A stretch of 64,000 nt of DNA from contig NZ_AP024907.1 in assembly GCF_024347135.1 (NCBI RefSeq), positions 2,781,001-2,845,000 on the forward strand. The letters run 5' to 3'. This document shows, one piece after another, positions 1-7,520 of the stretch; the first letter of the stretch is position 1; each line of letters starts with the position of its first letter. Position numbers and translations under genes: made by a program. The stretch is from Vibrio spartinae. GTDB taxonomy: Bacteria; Pseudomonadota; Gammaproteobacteria; Enterobacterales; Vibrionaceae. The notes beneath the pieces were generated by a model. That model searched no databases, was not told where the DNA came from, and saw nothing but the letters and a program-made list of their open reading frames with translations.

Positions 1-2
1 CC

Positions 3-230
3 AGTAAGCGCCTCAAACTTTCAAGCCACAACACAGTTCATAGAGTGCTTGAGATAAATGCCAATAATACTCTCTTATTCAACAAAATAATTAAATACAT
101 AAGAAATACTCAGAATTTTCTTGGGTCACCCATTCATATAAATTATGATATTTATATAAATAATTTAAGTATAATAAATCTTTCTAAAGTGATAGATACG
201 CAATATAAAAAGCCATTCTATAATCTCTAA
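3..230 (+). CDS. 3' end of an unidentified AT-rich ORF, cut by the left edge
   Basis: The frame is open from base 3 and ends at TAA 228-230, so a longer gene could enter from outside the window. An internal GTG at 45 has no convincing ribosome binding site. The encoded tail is rich in Ile, Asn, Lys and Tyr and shows no motif I recognise. Base composition is far more AT-rich than the flagellar genes to the right, which hints at acquired or decaying DNA. It may equally be a chance frame in AT-rich sequence; I assign no function. Confidence 0.3.
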   Translation, partial: SKRLKLSSHNTVHRVLEINANNTLLFNKIIKYIRNTQNFLGSPIHINYDIYINNLSIINLSKVIDTQYKKPFYNL

Positions 231-265
231 CTTACTGTTTATTAACATAATATATAGGAAAAATA

Positions 266-613
266 ATGAAAACATTGTTACTTACTATGGCGTTAATCTC
301 ACCATTTGCTAACGCCGAAGCGGTTTATACTGCTGCTCATATTGATTTTGTATTTGCCGGATACTCTGATGGAAGTATATCTTTTATACCAACAGAGGGG
401 ACAACCAACCCCGCACATTGCAGCCAAACTCAAGCCTATGCCATGCTTCCTCCCTCAGACACCAAAAGCGCGTTAAGTGTTTTACTTGCTGCAAAGCTAG
501 CAAATAAGAAGGTATATTTCTCCGTTTTAGACAATGTTTGCCACTCTTTTCCACAAACAGATAACCCAGGTTCATTTCCTGTCATTCAACGTATCGGTAT
601 TCGTGGAGACTAA
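266..613 (+). CDS. Small secreted protein, function unknown
   Basis: This 115-residue protein begins with a classical signal peptide: Lys2, a hydrophobic stretch, then an AxA-type cleavage site (ANA, residues 15-17). The mature part is about 98 residues with exactly two cysteines (C52 and C92), suited to one disulfide after export. The start is supported by an A/G-rich stretch (aggaaaaata) just upstream. The pattern of an early Gly-Ser-Ile-Ser strand, a central helix (SALSVLLAAKLAN) and a terminal Val-Ile-x-Arg-Ile strand loosely recalls small secreted beta-proteins of vibrios, some likened to the SubB toxin B subunit. That likeness is weak and I claim no function. It stands alone between AT-rich spacers. 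Confidence 0.6.
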   Translation: MKTLLLTMALISPFANAEAVYTAAHIDFVFAGYSDGSISFIPTEGTTNPAHCSQTQAYAMLPPSDTKSALSVLLAAKLANKKVYFSVLDNVCHSFPQTDNPGSFPVIQRIGIRGD

Positions 614-730
614 TCTATAGTTGTAGGTCGATATCATCGATGACCACTACACTAATTAGTTTAATGGCGAAATTTTACTCCAAGAAAAAGTCTGACTTGA
701 CCATATTACTCAGCAGATATCTACTTATAG

Positions 731-763
731 TTTATAGTGATTAAAAAGATTAATCACTATAAA
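731..763. repeat. Perfect 14-bp inverted repeat, 5-nt loop
   Basis: The left arm TTTATAGTGATTAA (731-744) is exactly complementary to TTAATCACTATAAA (750-763), with AAAGA between. The right arm is not followed by a long T-run, so it is not a textbook terminator. It could be an operator, a cruciform, or a weak terminator for the small secreted gene. Confidence 0.8.
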
Positions 764-813
764 TTCGCTCTTTTGGTGACTGACTGTTCAACTAGATGTA
801 ATTTTATTTCCTT

Positions 814-834
814 CCCCCCCCCCCCCAAAAAAAA
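814..834. repeat. Homopolymer tract C13 followed by A8
   Basis: Thirteen consecutive C (814-826) are followed by eight A (827-834), 70 bases before the start of the VC2046-family gene. Such tracts slip readily in replication and in sequencing, so the exact length is uncertain. Confidence 0.85.
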
Positions 835-904
835 CATAGTAAAGTCACTGAATTCGTTAAAGTCATCTCCTCTACTGCCGATATGTAAGCATCAGACGGA
901 GAAG

Positions 905-1429
905 ATGATGCGACAGCAGACCACCGAAATCCAACATACACTGGATAAAGCAAACCTGATCAACGAACTGCAATGTGGGCAGAACGTCAATCAGGCGATC
1001 GCACAAAATCGGCGCGCCGATTTTACCTTGCTGCTTGCGATGCTCTCCAACGATATGCGTGAAACCACTGCAACAGAAGTGATTGCTCCAATTCATCATA
1101 CCGACAGTGAATTACGCAAACACTTTGCACTGACATCACCACAACCCTTACGCTCCGATCAGGAGAGCTATTCATCCGGGGCTCAAATCGCTTTACAATT
1201 TCATCAAGGCGGAATGCGTTCGGCAAAACTTCAGCATTACCTACGCCCAGATGCTTTGTCTTACTTCCCTGAACATACTCACCAACTGGAAGAATCGGTT
1301 TATCACAACCTCTCCGGTCACCAACGCCGCCAGCTTGAGGACAAAACACCGCCTCAATCTTTAAACTATGACCTTTACAATCAATTGGTTACTAACCGAA
1401 GAGTGTCCCAAATTCAGGCTCAGGCCTAA
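905..1429 (+). CDS. VC2046/SO_2500 family protein
   Basis: This 174-residue protein matches in context and general sequence the gammaproteobacterial family named after VC2046 and SO_2500 (sometimes labelled ribosomal-S4P-like); its function is unknown to me. The ATG at 905 is chosen because GGAG lies just upstream (about 897-900); a frame extending to 737 would run through a C-tract and gives a low-complexity sequence. The protein is soluble, without signal peptide or membrane segment, and rich in Gln and His, with an N-terminal helical half (HTLDKANLINEL, FTLLLAMLSND). It sits next to the SDR homologue and mlaA as in V. cholerae, which supports the family call. Confidence 0.75.
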   Translation: MMRQQTTEIQHTLDKANLINELQCGQNVNQAIAQNRRADFTLLLAMLSNDMRETTATEVIAPIHHTDSELRKHFALTSPQPLRSDQESYSSGAQIALQFHQGGMRSAKLQHYLRPDALSYFPEHTHQLEESVYHNLSGHQRRQLEDKTPPQSLNYDLYNQLVTNRRVSQIQAQA

Positions 1430-1606
1430 CTGTTTTTCTGTAATCACACCGTGATACACCGATGGTTGTGTGAATTACCCCCCAAAACAGATCACATCAT
1501 GCAGCTTTAAATATATTCTTTGACCCTTTTCACATCCTTCCCTGATGGGTTCAACCATGCTAATCAAACATGAATAAAAATAATAAACCACAGGAAGATG
1601 TCAGTC

Positions 1607-2278
1607 ATGCATATCAAGGATTCAATTATTCTAATCACTTCATCAGCAACAATGTTGGGGAGTGCATTAGCTGAGCGCTTCGCTCAACTGGGCGCAAAAA
1701 TAGTCCTGACAGATACGCACCAACAAGATCTGCTGGCGACTTACACGAGAATCCGAGAGCTTTCAGCCAGTACCAGCTATTTTTTTCTACCGGATTACAC
1801 ACCCGGTTCAATCGAAGCATTGCTGAATTTTATTGCCGAAAAATATCATGAAAGCCCGGACATATTGGTAAACCATTGGCCGAATACCCCATTGCCTTCG
1901 GTGACAGATGAGCAACCTTTAGAAATGTTTACGAATAATTTGACTATGATGGCTTCGACAATTTTTTCATTTGGTCAGATGAGTGCTGAACGCATGAGGC
2001 GTGACAAAAAAGACGGTGTTATTGTCAATATCATTTCGAACACTGATCAAGAGACTCTCAAAGGATTTGAAAACTCAGCGTCAATGGTCACTGGATTTAC
2101 CCAAAGCTGGGCAAAAGAATTGACACCATTCAATATACGAGTCGGGGCGGTCATCCCCGTCTTAGAAGCAGCTGATGGCGAATCACGGCCGACACCAGTC
2201 TTGTTAGATGAACTGATTCGGAATACCGAATATATTGTAGAAAACGAGTATTTCAGTGGCAGAACCATGTCGACTTGA
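1607..2278 (+). CDS. Short-chain dehydrogenase (SDR) homologue lacking catalytic residues
   Basis: The 223-residue product has the SDR/Rossmann layout: beta-alpha-beta at the N-terminus, acidic ITD-type residues after strand 2, and a late SAS..GFTQSWAKEL helix followed by FNIRVGAVIP. The functional motifs are eroded. Numbering from the upstream ATG at 1598, the Gly-rich loop reads TSSATMLG, keeping only the last of three glycines; the NNAG motif reads VNHWP; and the YxxxK dyad is N159...M163. It is probably not an active oxidoreductase and may have a binding or structural role. ATG 1607 is preferred because AGGAAG (1592-1597) is too close to the ATG at 1598. The gene converges on mlaA. The collinear V. 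cholerae gene is VC2047. Confidence 0.75.
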   Translation: MHIKDSIILITSSATMLGSALAERFAQLGAKIVLTDTHQQDLLATYTRIRELSASTSYFFLPDYTPGSIEALLNFIAEKYHESPDILVNHWPNTPLPSVTDEQPLEMFTNNLTMMASTIFSFGQMSAERMRRDKKDGVIVNIISNTDQETLKGFENSASMVTGFTQSWAKELTPFNIRVGAVIPVLEAADGESRPTPVLLDELIRNTEYIVENEYFSGRTMST

Positions 2279-2315
2279 ATCTGCCAACATCAAGACATAA
2301 ATCAGATGATCACGC

Positions 2316-3071
2316 TTACTCATTCATATATTGGTCAAATAAGGCTTCCTGCTCCGGATCATAGGTCTCTTTTTTCTCAATTTCAGCTTTGAAATCCTGA
2401 TGCTGTAAGTAGATTTCTCGGGTCAATGCATAAGGATCGGGAGAGTCCTCCAACATTGATTCCTGATTCACCAATGCTGCCCGACTTTCCATCCCTTCAA
2501 AAATCAATTTTGAAACACTCCCCCAGATATTCAAGTAAGAGAGCGGTGCGTAGGTTTCATCCACTAAATCAGTCGCAGCACGGGGCGTATAAGGTCCGGC
2601 AGCGGGTACCATCAGATAGGGGCCATTCCCGACCCCGTAGTGCCCGAGAGCATCCCCAAAACCTTTTTGATCGGCTTTGGTAATCCCAGCTTCAGATGCC
2701 AAATCAATTAAGCCGAACAATCCGAAAGTCGTATTCAACCAGAAGCGGTTAAAATGATCTAATGCTTGATGGCCCTTCCCCATAAGCAAGTTATTCACCA
2801 TACTTGCCGGTTCATCAAGATTCGAGAAAAAATTCGTAATTGCACGGCGAATCGGATTGGGGACATGATCCACATAAGCGAGAGAAACCGGTCTGATCAC
2901 GTAAGGATCAAGATAATCGTAATTCAGAGCCCAGAAACTGCGATTGACGCCTTCAAGCGGATCATTTACCGATGCATTAGGGTCTTGTGGATTAACGTGC
3001 CCCGTTGTGCTGCATCCAACCAAAACCAATAGAATAAAGCCTAGACAAAGCCGCTTGATACGGTTATTCAT
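2316..3071 (-). CDS. mlaA: MlaA (VacJ) outer-membrane lipoprotein, phospholipid retrograde transport
   Basis: MlaA works with porins in the outer membrane and removes phospholipids from the outer leaflet, passing them to the Mla pathway. The 251-residue protein starts with a lipoprotein signal peptide ending in the lipobox LVGC (Cys about residue 20), followed by STTG. Family hallmarks are visible: NDPLEGVNRSFW, RPVSLAY..HVPNPIRRAI.NFFSNLDEP, FNRFWLNTTFGLFGLIDLA and GPYLMVPAAGPYTPRAATD. A GGAAAG lies before the start. In V. cholerae this gene follows the ccm cluster; here the next gene upstream is the DUF2802 gene. Confidence 0.95.
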   Translation of the reverse strand: MNNRIKRLCLGFILLVLVGCSTTGHVNPQDPNASVNDPLEGVNRSFWALNYDYLDPYVIRPVSLAYVDHVPNPIRRAITNFFSNLDEPASMVNNLLMGKGHQALDHFNRFWLNTTFGLFGLIDLASEAGITKADQKGFGDALGHYGVGNGPYLMVPAAGPYTPRAATDLVDETYAPLSYLNIWGSVSKLIFEGMESRAALVNQESMLEDSPDPYALTREIYLQHQDFKAEIEKKETYDPEQEALFDQYMNE

Positions 3072-3477
3072 TTTATCTTTCCGTTCTCTTTCTTGACCCA
3101 GATACGAACGATCAATCCGGCAAAGCAGTTGCGTCCTATCTATGACCGATCACTCAAAACTCGCTAAGTATATTCATATCGTTTATCAATAACAATGTTA
3201 ACCGACTCTCTGGATAACCAGATCAGTTTGTTGATAACAAATATTCTGGATGTTACTCCGTTACACGCTAAATTGATTCGAACGATTTCGACAAATCATT
3301 GCCACCAATTCAATATACCTTCAGAGAAATTTAGCACATTTTTGTAGATCAGGACTGAAAAGTTCGCGACGAACAACCGCAGAAGTAAACAACCTTGCTA
3401 TACACGAATCGCGTATGTCCCACAGCATTTTCTACAAGCGATAAAAAAGAAGTCCGCAGACTTCCTTTTTAATCAAC
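3072..3477. other. 406-bp intergenic region at the place of the V. cholerae ccm cluster
   Basis: Apart from the terminator at 3443-3470 I find no ORF of note, tRNA or repeat here. It must hold the mlaA promoter on the minus strand. In V. cholerae (recalled, VC2049-VC2057) the cytochrome c maturation genes lie between these two neighbours. No recognisable ccm coding remnant, such as a heme-handling motif or ABC Walker motif, is visible. Confidence 0.65.
3443..3470 (-). terminator. Rho-independent terminator of the chemotaxis operon
   Basis: The stem GAAGTC/GACTTC (3449-3464, loop CGCA) is flanked by A6 on the left and a T-rich run on the right, so it has a U-tract on either strand. It lies 8 bases past the DUF2802 stop codon and would end the long minus-strand operon. 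Confidence 0.85.
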
Positions 3478-3978
3478 TTATACACTTCTCTTTTTCGGAG
3501 GTGCTTTCCGTTTGACAGCACCACCTTCCGGACGCCCCCTCAACGGTGGCACTTTTTCTTCTCCGGAGAGTTTCTTCTGGAGTGAAAGCATCAGTTCTGC
3601 CTCAGCTTTAGGCAACTCACACTCTTCAATTAATTCATTGATATCAGCACCAAGCTGCACCATTTTTGAAGCACGGGTGTAAAGCCGGGCATCGCTGTCT
3701 TGCTGTTCCAATTCTTTAATTCGCTCATCCTGATGCAAAATAATTTGCTCCTGCTCGGAGATTTTTTGCCCCAGTCCCACGACGACAGAACGCAGCTCAA
3801 CAAGCTGCTTACTCGCCTTTTGCAACGACTTATCTAATACCCTTGACTCCTGACGACGCATCTCAGACTGCTTTAAAATTAGACGCCTTAGACGGTATAT
3901 TGTCAGGATCAACAAGAAAACAACAAAAATAGCTCCCCCGAGCAATACGGGAAAGCTTAATAAAATGTCACGATACAT
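3478..3978 (-). CDS. DUF2802 family membrane-anchored coiled-coil protein
   Basis: This 166-residue protein has one N-terminal transmembrane helix (about residues 7-28, FPVLLGGAIFVVFLLIL). A charged coiled coil follows (about 32-95, with SLQKASKQLVELRSVVVGLG), then a helical region with ADINELIEECELPKAEAELM, and a basic Pro/Lys tail. This is the layout of DUF2802 proteins found after cheW in Vibrio and Pseudomonas flagellar operons (VC2058 in V. cholerae). Its role is unknown to me; conserved position suggests a link to the polar machinery. Its ATG overlaps the cheW stop by one base (TAATG), so the two are translationally coupled, and it is the last gene of the operon. Confidence 0.85.
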   Translation of the reverse strand: MYRDILLSFPVLLGGAIFVVFLLILTIYRLRRLILKQSEMRRQESRVLDKSLQKASKQLVELRSVVVGLGQKISEQEQIILHQDERIKELEQQDSDARLYTRASKMVQLGADINELIEECELPKAEAELMLSLQKKLSGEEKVPPLRGRPEGGAVKRKAPPKKRSV

Positions 3979-4472
3979 TATAAGTGAGCCACTTCATCCC
4001 ACTCGTCATCATTCAAAAGCTTGTTCAGATCAACCAGAATCAATAGTTTGCCTTCCCGATTGCTGACACCTTGAATGAATTTAGAGCTTTCATCCGTTCC
4101 GACACTTGGTGTCGTGTCAATTTCAGAGGTTCGCAAGTAAACGACTTCTGCAACACTATCAACCAAAATGCCGATAACTTGACGTTCAGACTCAATCACA
4201 ATAATTCGAGTATTGTCGGTCACTTCACCATCAATCAAACCAAAACGAGATCGGGTATCAATCACCGTCACCACATTTCCCCGTAGATTGATAATCCCCA
4301 ACACATAATCAGGTGCTCCGGGAACAGGGGCGATTTCAGTATAACGAAGGACTTCCCGAACTTGCATCACATTAATGCCGTAAGTTTCTTCCTCTAACTG
4401 GAACGTCACCCACTGAAGCACTTCATCATTAGACTTATCTTTTTTCACTTCTACTTCATTTGTATGAGACAT
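3978..4472 (-). CDS. cheW: Chemotaxis coupling protein CheW
   Basis: CheW links chemoreceptors to the kinase CheA in the polar array. The 164-residue protein is a single CheW domain (about 17-155). It contains QWVTFQLEEETYGINVMQVREVLRY, the typical PGAPDYVLGIINLRGNV loop with its conserved Arg, VIDTRSRFGL, and IIVIESERQVIGILVDSVAEV. It lies 47 bases after parP in the operon and its stop overlaps the DUF2802 start. It corresponds to VC2059. Confidence 0.97.
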   Translation of the reverse strand: MSHTNEVEVKKDKSNDEVLQWVTFQLEEETYGINVMQVREVLRYTEIAPVPGAPDYVLGIINLRGNVVTVIDTRSRFGLIDGEVTDNTRIIVIESERQVIGILVDSVAEVVYLRTSEIDTTPSVGTDESSKFIQGVSNREGKLLILVDLNKLLNDDEWDEVAHL

Positions 4473-4519
4473 ACCTTATCCTCTCTAAGTCGAATCCGAC
4501 ACTAATGTTTTCGGTAAAT

Positions 4520-5602
4520 CTAATCACTATCGAGTGCTTTAACATCTAATCCAGCCTTTAACATGGCGGTTAATGCTTCAACATGAATCAAAGCACACAT
4601 TTTCTCTTTTACCATTCCGGCAAGCCAAGGGCGTTTGCCAGCTCGTTCACGCCAACGAACCTCTTCAGGATTCAATGATTCGGTTCCTCTCAATTGACCG
4701 CATGCGAGCCCCCAAGTACTGTCACCAAGCATCACGATGTATTGATAGGAATCCTTATAATCATCATTTTTTAACTTTTCAGACATGACCCAACGGGCAG
4801 TATCGACAACATCCAATTGCTGATCACGATTCGTCTGTAAACCGAGATACCATTGAGGTCTGCCAATTAAATGACTGACTTTTTCAAGACGATGGATACC
4901 ACCTAATTCATCCAACGGTACAGCAAATATAATTTCATTGACTTCAAAATACAGTACCTGAAAGTTTTCAGCCCGTTCCGTACTATGCCAAGTCATCTCT
5001 CCAACCGTATCACCAGACTGAGTCTGAAGTTCTGGCTGGGTATCCGATTGCTGTTCAATATTCTCCTGAACATCTTCGACTTGAGTCGTCTGAACTGTCA
5101 TCTCAGGTTCAGGTTCAACAGCCAGAGGTTCGCTTATCACTTCTGCTGTTGCAACCTCGTCTTCCAATACATCATCCGATGCAATATCGACATCAGATGG
5201 TGTTGCGACTTCGATCACTTCTTCAGATTGAAGGTCAATATCCCAGCTCTGAATCTCATTTTCTTCAACACGTACATCTTGATGGACAGAAATCTCCTGA
5301 GTATTTTTATCCAGCAATGCTTCAAGATCTTCAATTTCATCAACTGGATTCGATGATTCCATCTGATTCAAGAGTCGCTGTACATCCTCAAGATTCGGAA
5401 ACGGTGCTTCATTTTGATGAGCCGCTGATGCTTCAGTCACACTAACACGCTGTGCCTGTAATTGTGGTACAACTTCAGGTTCTTGCGAAACTTGTGCGTT
5501 TTTTTCTTGAACCAGCTCTAACTCCCCTGCCTCTTCATCTAATAAGGCAGCAAAGTAATCATCTAGAGCCTGTTCACTCGACAACGCGACATCACGATTC
5601 AT
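4520..5602 (-). CDS. parP: ParP, CheW-like polar array protein
   Basis: In vibrios ParP connects the chemotaxis array to the polar ATPase ParC and stabilises CheA there. The 360-residue protein has a long acidic, Gln/Glu/Val-rich, probably disordered N-terminal part (1 to about 205) and a C-terminal CheW-like domain (about 213-350, from ENFQVLYFEVNEIIFAVPLD to the end). Near the N-terminus is LDDYFAALLDEEAGE, which resembles the repeated CheA linker peptides (see findings). Its ATG overlaps the end of parC by 11 bases. The order parC-parP-cheW is diagnostic and supports the call over a plain CheW paralogue. Confidence 0.9.
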   Translation of the reverse strand: MNRDVALSSEQALDDYFAALLDEEAGELELVQEKNAQVSQEPEVVPQLQAQRVSVTEASAAHQNEAPFPNLEDVQRLLNQMESSNPVDEIEDLEALLDKNTQEISVHQDVRVEENEIQSWDIDLQSEEVIEVATPSDVDIASDDVLEDEVATAEVISEPLAVEPEPEMTVQTTQVEDVQENIEQQSDTQPELQTQSGDTVGEMTWHSTERAENFQVLYFEVNEIIFAVPLDELGGIHRLEKVSHLIGRPQWYLGLQTNRDQQLDVVDTARWVMSEKLKNDDYKDSYQYIVMLGDSTWGLACGQLRGTESLNPEEVRWRERAGKRPWLAGMVKEKMCALIHVEALTAMLKAGLDVKALDSD

Positions 5603-6371
5603 TAATCGCCAACCTCTCTAAGTAGATAAGCAATTGTTTGTATGCAAATACACCCCGACTACCTTCAGCAAAGTGAGACGCAGGCAGACGTTTCAAACTT
5701 GCATCTCTGAACTTAGTATCGATCGGCACAGCAGACGTCCAGACTTGCTCCGGATAATCTTTTTTCAACTGAGTTAATGTCTGCAGAGAGGCTCTTGTTC
5801 TTTTGTCATACATCGTCGGAACAATTGTCACTTTGAACTCTCGGCTCCGTGACTTCTGCATGATACTGAGTGTCCGCACCATCCGTTCTAAGCCTTTCAT
5901 CGCCAGAAACTCAGTCTGAACAGGAATCAAAATCCGGTCGCTAGCCGCTAGAGCATTGACCATCATCACACCTAAAATAGGTGGACAATCAATTAATACA
6001 TAATCGTATTGATGACGAAGGGCTAGCAGCGCTTTTTTTAGAATCAGTCCCATGCCACTTCGGTTACCCATCACCCGATCCAGCGTTGCCAGAGACATAT
6101 GAGCCGGAATCAGATCCATCCCTTCAATATCGGTCTCAATGACAAGAGGACGCACTAATTTTTCTTCCAAAGATGGCAACTGGAACAGATCGAATAAGCT
6201 TGACTCAACATGATCAGAATCATAACCGAGATAAGTCGTCAGTGAAGCGTGTGGGTCAGTATCCACCAGAAGCACCCGATGACCTTTTTTGCATAACAGA
6301 CCAGCCAACGTAATGGTTGTCGTTGTTTTTCCTACTCCACCTTTTTGATTGGCAATACTCCAAACAATCAT
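5592..6371 (-). CDS. parC: ParC, ParA-like ATPase positioning polar chemotaxis arrays
   Basis: ParC is a ParA/MinD-family ATPase that places chemotaxis arrays at the old pole and ensures their inheritance. The 259-residue protein opens with a deviant Walker A motif (QKGGVGKTT, residues 9-17, with the signature Lys). It continues with VLLVDTDPHASLT (Walker A'), VLIDCPP (Walker B) and IPVQTEFLAMKGLERM. The start is 9 bases after cheB and its end overlaps parP. A chromosome-partition ParA is unlikely because no parB follows and the neighbours are all chemotaxis genes. Confidence 0.93.
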   Translation of the reverse strand: MIVWSIANQKGGVGKTTTTITLAGLLCKKGHRVLLVDTDPHASLTTYLGYDSDHVESSLFDLFQLPSLEEKLVRPLVIETDIEGMDLIPAHMSLATLDRVMGNRSGMGLILKKALLALRHQYDYVLIDCPPILGVMMVNALAASDRILIPVQTEFLAMKGLERMVRTLSIMQKSRSREFKVTIVPTMYDKRTRASLQTLTQLKKDYPEQVWTSAVPIDTKFRDASLKRLPASHFAEGSRGVFAYKQLLIYLERLAINES

Positions 6372-6380
6372 CGGTTTTCC

Positions 6381-7496
6381 TTATGCAAGACCCACTTCTA
6401 CTAAAATACGCTCAGCGATACGTTCCAAAGGCAAGCTTTCAGACGAGATTCCCGCTTTAGCGACAGCCTGAGGCATACCATAAACAACACAACTCTCTTC
6501 GTCTTGTGCCCAAATCGTTGCCCCAGCTTGCTTCAACATCCGGGCACCTTCCCGCCCATCAGCCCCCATGCCGGTCAATACAATTGAAAGGACTTTATCT
6601 GCGTAAATCTTTGATGCGGAACCAAACGTTACATCGACACAAGGTTTATAGTTCATCCGTTCACCGCCATCGAGAATACGAATTTTGGCAGCGCCTGCCC
6701 GTCCCTCGACCATCATCTGTTTACCACCGGGAGCCAAGTAAGCAACCCCTGGCTGCAAAACATCACCATCGGCGGCTTCTTTAACCGATATCTGACATAG
6801 AGAATCAAGGCGGCTGGCAAAAGCAGCAGTAAAGGTCGCTGGCATATGCTGGATCAACAAAATAGGATGAGGATAATTCGCGGGTAACTTCACCAGTATT
6901 TTTTGCAGAGCAACCGGGCCTCCGGTTGACGTTCCGATAGCAGTCAATTGATATCGTTTACCACTCGCCTTAAAGCGAGTCGGCACCAAATTGGCACTAC
7001 CACTCAAAGGACGAGTCGTTCGTGTTGTCGTCTGAGTCGGAGTTGATGTTGTTGTGTTCAACCGAGAAGAAAGCGGAGAGACACGACGAAGATAAGCTTT
7101 CTTCCGTGCGATCTCTAAAACACGCTGTTGCAATAACGTCACCGCTTCATCACGGTTACGGGCAATGTCTTCAAATTTCTTGGGCAGAAAGTCCATCGCA
7201 CCAGCATCGAGTGCATCCAGTGTTGCTTTCGCACCATCATGAGTAAGGGAAGAGAACATCAATATTGGCGTCGGATTATCTGCCATTATTTCTCTCACAG
7301 CAGAGATACCGTCTAACACGGGCATCTCTACATCCATCGTAATGACGTCTGGATTCAAGCGTTTTGCCTTTTCAACAGCTTCTCGACCATTGATTGCGAC
7401 GTCAATGACTTCTAAACGCGATTCCGAGTTAATGATCTCACTAACACGACGTCTGAAAAAACTTGAGTCATCAACCACCAAAACTCTTATCGCCAT
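6381..7496 (-). CDS. cheB: Chemotaxis response regulator / protein-glutamate methylesterase CheB
   Basis: CheB demethylates and deamidates chemoreceptors to adapt the signal, and is activated by CheA phosphorylation. The N-terminal receiver domain (about 1-125) has [10 protein letters not shown], phospho-acceptor D55 in [12 protein letters not shown], and K106/K107. A Thr-rich linker (about 148-163) leads to the esterase domain (about 180-371) with the catalytic triad S190 (GTSTGGP), H217 (IQHMP) and D313 (GMGADG). Length 371 is normal. It sits 24 bases after cheA. CheR is not in this window. Confidence 0.97.
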   Translation of the reverse strand: MAIRVLVVDDSSFFRRRVSEIINSESRLEVIDVAINGREAVEKAKRLNPDVITMDVEMPVLDGISAVREIMADNPTPILMFSSLTHDGAKATLDALDAGAMDFLPKKFEDIARNRDEAVTLLQQRVLEIARKKAYLRRVSPLSSRLNTTTSTPTQTTTRTTRPLSGSANLVPTRFKASGKRYQLTAIGTSTGGPVALQKILVKLPANYPHPILLIQHMPATFTAAFASRLDSLCQISVKEAADGDVLQPGVAYLAPGGKQMMVEGRAGAAKIRILDGGERMNYKPCVDVTFGSASKIYADKVLSIVLTGMGADGREGARMLKQAGATIWAQDEESCVVYGMPQAVAKAGISSESLPLERIAERILVEVGLA

Positions 7497-7520
7497 ATTT
7501 TCCCTTATTCAACCTATCAG

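Larger units (their letters stand above)
614..904. other. AT-rich intergenic spacer with inverted repeat and C-tract
   Basis: This 291-base gap holds a 14-bp inverted repeat (731-763) and a C13-A8 homopolymer (814-834). A frame open from 737 runs through the C-tract into the downstream gene, but its translation has low complexity (PPPP followed by KK) and lacks family resemblance before the ATG at 905, so I treat it as non-coding leader. Confidence 0.6.

Noticed and set aside
614..860. Integron attC site behind the small secreted gene
   Set aside because: The inverted repeat lacks the RYYYAAC/GTTRRRY ends and the two-box layout of attC, and no cassette array follows.
737..904. N-terminal extension of the VC2046-family ORF
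   Set aside because: It runs through the C13-A8 tract, encodes low-complexity residues, and the ATG at 905 has a good ribosome site.
5592..6371. Chromosome-partitioning ParA
   Set aside because: No parB or parS neighbour; the parC-parP-cheW context marks the chemotaxis-array ATPase.
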